From Streptomyces sp. NBC_00425 (GTDB lineage: Bacteria; Actinomycetota; Actinomycetes; Streptomycetales; Streptomycetaceae), in assembly GCF_036030735.1 (NCBI RefSeq), contig NZ_CP107928.1, positions 1,178,001 through 1,242,000 on the forward strand: a stretch of DNA of 64,000 nt, given 5' to 3'. The position numbers and the translations under genes were made by a program. The notes below the pieces were generated by a model. It saw only the letters and a list, made by a program, of their open reading frames with translations, had not been told where the DNA came from and did no database searches. Below are positions 59,795 through 64,000 of the stretch, piece after piece. Positions within the stretch are counted from its first letter, which is position 1. Each line of letters starts with the position of its first letter.

Positions 59795-60655
59795 TCAGAC
59801 GGCGGCGTCCAGTTCCGCGAGTTCGCCGGCGGTCAGGGCGAGTTCCGTCGCGGCGAGGGAGTCGAGGATCGTCTCGGGCCTGCTGGCGCCGGGGATGGGC
59901 ACGACCACCGGCGACCTGGCGAGCTCCCAGGCCAGGCACACGCGCTGCGGGCTGACCCCGTGCCGCTCGGCGACATGCGCGAACGGCGCGTAGGAGGAGC
60001 CCAGTTCGCGGGCGCGGGAGATGCCGCCGAGCGGGCTCCACGGCAGGAACGCGATGCCGAGCTCGTCGCACAGGCGCAGTTCGGGCTCGCTGGAGCGGAA
60101 GGCCGGGGAGAACTGGTTCTGCACGGCGACCAGGCGTCCGCCGAGGATGTCGTTCGCCTCCCTGATCTGCCGGGGGTCCGCGTTGGAGATGCCGGCGGCG
60201 CGGATCTTGCCCTCGTCCAGCAGTTCCCGTATCGCGCCGACGGACTCCGCGTACGGGATGCGCGGGTCGGGGCGGTGGAACTGGTAGAGGCCGATCGCCT
60301 CCACGCCGAGCCGGCGCAGTGACGCCTCGCAGGCCGCCTTGAGGTGGGCGGGGCCGCCGTCCAGGGTCCAGCTGCCGTCGCCGGGGCGCAGATGGCCGCC
60401 CTTGGTGGCGACGAGGACGTCGCCGCCGCGGTCGTGGGAGGCCAGGGCCTTGGCGATCAGGGTCTCGTTGTGGCCGACCTCGTCGGCGTGGAGGTGATAG
60501 GCGTCCGCGGTGTCGATCAGCGTCACGCCGGCGTCCAGCGCGGCGTGGATCGTCGCCAGGGAACGTGCTTCGTCGGGTCGTCCCTCGATCGACATGGGCA
60601 TGGCGCCGAGGCCGATCGCGCTGACGTCCAGTTCACCGATGCGGCGGGTCTGCAT
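59795..60655 (-). CDS. Aldo/keto reductase
   Basis: A 286-residue NADPH-dependent oxidoreductase. The catalytic tetrad is complete: Asp48 (LIDTADAYH), Tyr53, Lys85 (VATKGG) and His127 (YQFHRPD). GISNADPRQIREAND and the C-terminal VVVPIPGASRPETI, which binds the cofactor phosphate, fit the AKR superfamily. The ATG at 60653-60655 starts the conserved strand MQTRRIGELDVSAIGLGAM; the next upstream start would add an Arg-rich tail. Substrate cannot be told. The adjoining genes do not form a pathway. Confidence 0.93.
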   Translation of the reverse strand: MQTRRIGELDVSAIGLGAMPMSIEGRPDEARSLATIHAALDAGVTLIDTADAYHLHADEVGHNETLIAKALASHDRGGDVLVATKGGHLRPGDGSWTLDGGPAHLKAACEASLRRLGVEAIGLYQFHRPDPRIPYAESVGAIRELLDEGKIRAAGISNADPRQIREANDILGGRLVAVQNQFSPAFRSSEPELRLCDELGIAFLPWSPLGGISRARELGSSYAPFAHVAERHGVSPQRVCLAWELARSPVVVPIPGASRPETILDSLAATELALTAGELAELDAAV

Positions 60656-60827
60656 GGGGTCGCGACCTCTTCTTCTCGGGTGCGGGCGGGCAGGGAGAGG
60701 TCCGGTGCGCCGGGACGGTGATCGCGACGCACCGGACCTCTCCACCCTGGCCCCGCCGTCGGCCGCGGGTCCAATGGAGATAACCGAACGCATTCAGCAG
60801 CCGGGCCGCTGAATCGCCCGGGGCCGG

Positions 60828-62105
60828 TCAGGAACGGCCGGCCAGGTACTCCGTGACGCCCGGCGCCTGGTGCGCGTCCTCGACGCCCACCACGCCGCCG
60901 AGCGCCTTCGCGTCCGGCTTGAGCACATAGGTGGACAGGGCGGCGGGCTTCTTGACGTCGGAGAAGTCCTGCGGCGAGCCGAGGCCGGTGTCGGCGTTCT
61001 TCTGCGAGCGGTGGGCCTTCACCACGTCCTCCCGGGCCAGGCTGCCGGCCGCGCAGGCCTTCTTGAGGTCGGCGCCGAGCAGTTGCGCGGCGTTGTAGCC
61101 GGACAGCGTGCCGGCGTCCACCGGGGAGTCCGGGTACTTCTTGCCGTAGGCGGCCGCCATCTGTCGCACGCCGGGCAGGTCCGAGCTCACCGCGGGCGCC
61201 GCGCTCACCACGTTCAGCATGGCCAGCAGTGCCGGCGCCGCGGGGGTCTTCATCAGCTGGGGCGCGAAGCCGGGCGCGCTGCTGACGACGGGCACCCGCA
61301 GCCCGCGTGAGGCGGCGACCCCGACCAGCGAGGCCGTCTGCGCCGGACCCGCGCTGATCAGGACGGCCTTCACACCCGCTTTGCGCAGCGCCGACACCTG
61401 GGCCGACAGGTCGGTGTCGGTCGCCTTGATCTTCTGCGGCACGATCGTGAGCCCGGCCCGCCCGGCAGCCCAGGTGGACCCTTCCAGGGCGTTGGCGCCG
61501 TAGTCGCCCTCGAAGTAGACATGGCCGACGGCGTCGCCCTTGGCCAGCCCCTTCGTCCGGGTGAGGAAGTCGACGGCGGCGATCATGTCGACGTCGTAGG
61601 TGGTGCCGATGACCTGGACGGAGTCCTTGCCGAGCAGGGAGGCTGCCCACGCCTGCGGGAAGGTCAGCAGGTGGTCGCGCTCGATGTCGTCGAGGAGGGC
61701 GGCGACCACGGGCGATCCGATGACCTGCGGCAGGGCGACGACGTCGGGGGCCAGGTCGGCGTAGGCGGTGACCGCCTTCTGCACGTCGTAGCCGTGGTCC
61801 TTCACCACGATCTCGACCTTGCGGCCGCAGACGCCGCCGGCCGCGTTGGTCTCGTCGGCCCACATCTGCTGGGCCTGCACGATGGACTTGCCGAGGGTCG
61901 CGTAGGGGCCGGTCAGGTCGGTGAGGGCGCCGAGCCGGAGGGTCTTGTCGGTCACTCCCGGGCCCTCCTTGACGCCGTCGGCGCCTTCGGAACCGCCGCC
62001 GCCCTGGGCCTTGGAGCTGCAGCCGGTGGCCGTGACGAGCAGGGCCGCGAGCGCGGCGGCGATGAGGGGGACGTGGGCGCGGTGTCTGTGCTGCGTGCGG
62101 TTCAC
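60828..62105 (-). CDS. ABC transporter substrate-binding lipoprotein, branched-chain amino acid type (LivJ-like)
   Basis: A 425-residue lipoprotein starting at GTG 62103-62105, with AAGGAG upstream. The signal RHRAHVPLIAAALAALLVTATGC contains the lipobox VTATGC-type with the acylated Cys near residue 29. Periplasmic-binding-protein type 1 motifs follow (LRLGALTDLTGPYATLGKS, VVKDHGYD and VLISAGPAQTASLVG). It captures a small ligand outside the membrane and hands it to the permeases. Its GTG overlaps the livM stop by 4 bp (GTGA). The ATPase genes (livG, livF) are not in the window and must lie elsewhere. The ligand may be branched-chain amino acid, urea or an amide. Confidence 0.9.
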   Translation of the reverse strand: MNRTQHRHRAHVPLIAAALAALLVTATGCSSKAQGGGGSEGADGVKEGPGVTDKTLRLGALTDLTGPYATLGKSIVQAQQMWADETNAAGGVCGRKVEIVVKDHGYDVQKAVTAYADLAPDVVALPQVIGSPVVAALLDDIERDHLLTFPQAWAASLLGKDSVQVIGTTYDVDMIAAVDFLTRTKGLAKGDAVGHVYFEGDYGANALEGSTWAAGRAGLTIVPQKIKATDTDLSAQVSALRKAGVKAVLISAGPAQTASLVGVAASRGLRVPVVSSAPGFAPQLMKTPAAPALLAMLNVVSAAPAVSSDLPGVRQMAAAYGKKYPDSPVDAGTLSGYNAAQLLGADLKKACAAGSLAREDVVKAHRSQKNADTGLGSPQDFSDVKKPAALSTYVLKPDAKALGGVVGVEDAHQAPGVTEYLAGRS

Positions 62106-63214
62106 GGGGTGGGCTCCTTGGCTCGGACTGCGGAGGCGGGTGGACGGTTCACGGCCGCCGGGGACGGGGCGCCGGGTCGCAGACGGACGCGGAGGCGGCG
62201 GGTGAAGCCGCGCAGTCCGTCGGGGGTGTACAGCAGGACGAGGACGATGGCCGCGCCGTAGAGGTAGCGCGCCGCCTCGGTGGGTCCGACCCCGCCGTCG
62301 CCGGCGCCGGGGGCGGTCACCAGCGGCAGCTGGTCGGCGTAACGGGTCATCAGCAGGGGCAGCGCGGTGACGAACACCGCGCCCGCGGCGGCGCCGGCGA
62401 CGGACCCCAGCCCGCCGATGACGATCATCGCCAGGTAGTCGACCGAGAGGGCCAGGCCGAAGTAGTCCGGGACCACCCGGCGGAAGGCCAGCGCGAGGAG
62501 GACCCCGGCCAGGCCCGCGTACATCGACGACACGACGAAGGCGGCCGAGCGGTAGCGGGCGACGTCGACGCCCATCACCGCGGCTGCGGTCTCGCTGTCG
62601 CGCAACGCGGTCAGGGCGCGTCCCGGGCGGCCGCGCAGCAGGCCGCGCGCCGTCCACCAGGTGCCCGCCAGCAGCACGAGCCCGAGGTACCAGAGGCGTT
62701 CCTCGCCGCCGAACGGCACGCCGAGGACGACGAGCGAGGACCCGTCGCCGGCGAAGGAGAACCCGCCGACGGTCAGCGGGGGCACCGAGCGGCCGTTGAA
62801 GCCGCCGGTGACGGAGTCGGCGGTGAGCAGCACGTGGTGGCCCAGGAAGACCAGGGCGAGCGTGGCGACGCCCAGGTAGATGCCGCGCACCCGACCGGCG
62901 ACGGGGCTGAAGAGCCCGCCGGCCACCCCGGCCAGCAGCACCGCGAGGAGCGCGGCGAGCGCGGTCGGCAACCCGGGGCCGGGTTCGCCCGCCAGCCAGG
63001 TGTAACCGTAGGCGCCCACGGCGAGGAAGAAGGCGTGCCCCAGGGAGAGCTGGCCTGCGGCTCCGGTGAGCAGGCCGAGGCCGACGGCGCCGACGGCGGC
63101 GGCCATGGAGAACAGGCCGATGCGCAGCCAGAAGGCGTCGAGGTAGAAGGGCGGGGCGCACAGCAGGAGAGCCGCCAGGAGCGCGCCCGCGCCCTTGGGG
63201 ATGCGCTCAGACAC
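62102..63214 (-). CDS. Branched-chain amino acid-type ABC permease (LivM-like)
   Basis: A 370-residue inner-membrane permease with about nine to ten hydrophobic helices and a GTG start (AGGGAG upstream). The LivM signature RPGRALTALRDSETAAAVMGVDVARYR, which contacts the ATPase subunits, is at about 205-231. AGAAGQLSLGHAFFLAVGAYG is the other conserved stretch. It overlaps livH by 8 bp and the binding-protein gene by 4 bp, so the three are one operon. The C-terminal tail after the final helix is long, basic and Pro-rich. Confidence 0.9.
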   Translation of the reverse strand: MSERIPKGAGALLAALLLCAPPFYLDAFWLRIGLFSMAAAVGAVGLGLLTGAAGQLSLGHAFFLAVGAYGYTWLAGEPGPGLPTALAALLAVLLAGVAGGLFSPVAGRVRGIYLGVATLALVFLGHHVLLTADSVTGGFNGRSVPPLTVGGFSFAGDGSSLVVLGVPFGGEERLWYLGLVLLAGTWWTARGLLRGRPGRALTALRDSETAAAVMGVDVARYRSAAFVVSSMYAGLAGVLLALAFRRVVPDYFGLALSVDYLAMIVIGGLGSVAGAAAGAVFVTALPLLMTRYADQLPLVTAPGAGDGGVGPTEAARYLYGAAIVLVLLYTPDGLRGFTRRLRVRLRPGAPSPAAVNRPPASAVRAKEPTP

Positions 63215-64000
63215 GTGCCGCTCCCTTCGCGCCGAACAGCCCGGTGGGACGCACCAGCAGGACGGCGACCATCACGGCGTAGGGGGCGACGTCGCCGAAC
63301 CCCTCGCCCAGCACGTGCAGTTCGGACTGGTAGCCCGCGGCCAGGGCTTCGGTCAGGCCGATGAGCAGGCTGCCCGCGAGGGCGCCGGGCGGCGAGGCGA
63401 GTCCGCCGAGGATCGCCGCCGGGAAGGCGTTGAGGGCGATCTGGCCGGTGGTCCGCTCCAGTCCGGGAGCGGGGAACGCGGCGAGGAACACGGCCGCCAG
63501 GGCGGCGAGGGCGCCCGCCAGGCACCAGGCGAGCATGCGCACCCGGCTCAGCCGCACCCCCATCAGGGCCGCGGCCTCCGTGTCCTCGGCGGCGGCCCGC
63601 AGGGCGAGACCCCAGGGCGTGAACCGGAACAGGGCGAAGACGCCGCCGATGGCCAGCGCGGAGACGACGATCGCGGCGATCCGGCTGTCGGCGACGGTCA
63701 CGGAGCCGAGCCGGGTCACCGAGTCGCCCCAGGGGTCGCCCAGGGTGAGCAGATCGCCGCCGATGCGCCGGGACAGGTCGGTCAGCAGCACGATGTCGAC
63801 CCCGATGGTGACGATGGTCTGGACATGGGCGGCCCCGGGGTCGGGGTCGCCGCGTTGCAGCAGCAGCCGGTCCAGTGCGCCGGCGAGCGCCGCGGTCGCA
63901 AGGACGGACACCGCGAGCGCGCCGGCGAATCCCAGGTCGTCGTGGAGGACGGCGGTCAGGTAGCCGCCGAACAGCAGCAGGGACCCGTGGGCGAAGTTGA
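63207..64000 (-). CDS. Branched-chain amino acid-type ABC permease (LivH-like), truncated at the window end
   Basis: The frame runs in from the right edge of the window, so the N-terminus is missing. Visible sequence from the edge includes NFAHGSLLLFGGYL, the LivH N-terminal block, and then about 235 residues with six hydrophobic helices. The ATPase-contact motif FTPWGLALRAAAEDTEAAALMGVRLSRVRM sits in the usual position, followed by ALNAFPAAILGGLASPPGALAG. Stop is at 63207-63209, overlapping livM by 8 bp. It is the first listed gene of the transporter operon; further genes may lie upstream of it. Confidence 0.9.
   Translation of the reverse strand, partial: NFAHGSLLLFGGYLTAVLHDDLGFAGALAVSVLATAALAGALDRLLLQRGDPDPGAAHVQTIVTIGVDIVLLTDLSRRIGGDLLTLGDPWGDSVTRLGSVTVADSRIAAIVVSALAIGGVFALFRFTPWGLALRAAAEDTEAAALMGVRLSRVRMLAWCLAGALAALAAVFLAAFPAPGLERTTGQIALNAFPAAILGGLASPPGALAGSLLIGLTEALAAGYQSELHVLGEGFGDVAPYAVMVAVLLVRPTGLFGAKGAARV

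Overview
The window is a very GC-rich chromosomal stretch with the codon habits and gene families of a Streptomyces or close relative. Genus-typical genes include secreted polysaccharide hydrolases, SpoIIE-type phosphatases, an ANTAR protein, a roadblock/LC7 protein, a DUF5133 protein, GTG starts, likely leaderless transcripts and an LAXTG-type wall-sorting signal. I see no rRNA, tRNA, CRISPR array, transposase or phage gene. Intergenic spaces are short and GC skew is unremarkable, so this looks like resident chromosome, not an island.

Layout, 1-27 kb. The window opens inside a secreted GH30 endo-beta-1,6-galactanase-like enzyme with a C-terminal ricin-type lectin domain. A perfect hairpin separates it from a five-gene minus-strand operon, STM4015-STM4014-STM4013-STM4012-STM4011. 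That operon holds an LRR protein, an ATP-grasp-like protein, an alkaline-phosphatase/sulfatase-fold hydrolase and two radical SAM proteins, and it is a conserved but functionally undefined module. Next come an orphan FAD_binding_5 protein, a decayed GNAT pseudogene, pyruvate carboxylase, a 1725-residue exported protein with two GH43 and two LamG domains, and an LRV-repeat protein. A second conserved minus-strand operon follows: SWIM zinc finger, VWA protein with an (Glu-Ala)17 linker, MoxR-type AAA+ ATPase and a DUF5682 protein.

Layout, 27-42 kb. This part holds a nonapeptide-repeat membrane protein, a flavin reductase, a STAS-ANTAR fusion, a leaderless HTH regulator, an NlpC/P60 protein behind a long structured leader, a 57-residue Cys-rich protein and a methyltransferase. 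Further on are a PAP2/diacylglycerol-kinase-like pair, a wall-anchored DUF1996 protein, a rhomboid-like membrane protein, a cupin, a Tat-exported phospholipase C, a cysteine hydrolase, a lipoprotein and a DUF72 protein.

Layout, 42-64 kb. Two tandem SpoIIE phosphatases are followed by an iron-box-controlled ferredoxin-NADP reductase, a DUF1152 protein, a PadR/membrane-protein operon, a membrane Ser/Thr kinase, a roadblock protein and a YkvA-like protein. A compact graspetide locus (precursor plus ATP-grasp ligase) lies at 57.9-59.1 kb. A DUF5133 protein, an aldo/keto reductase and a branched-chain amino-acid-type ABC importer (permease cut by the window end) close the window.

The three most interesting units are the graspetide precursor/ligase pair without a neighbouring methyltransferase, the STM4011-4015 operon and the SWIM-VWA-MoxR-DUF5682 operon. 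All functional calls are read from sequence motifs and family knowledge; no database search was run.
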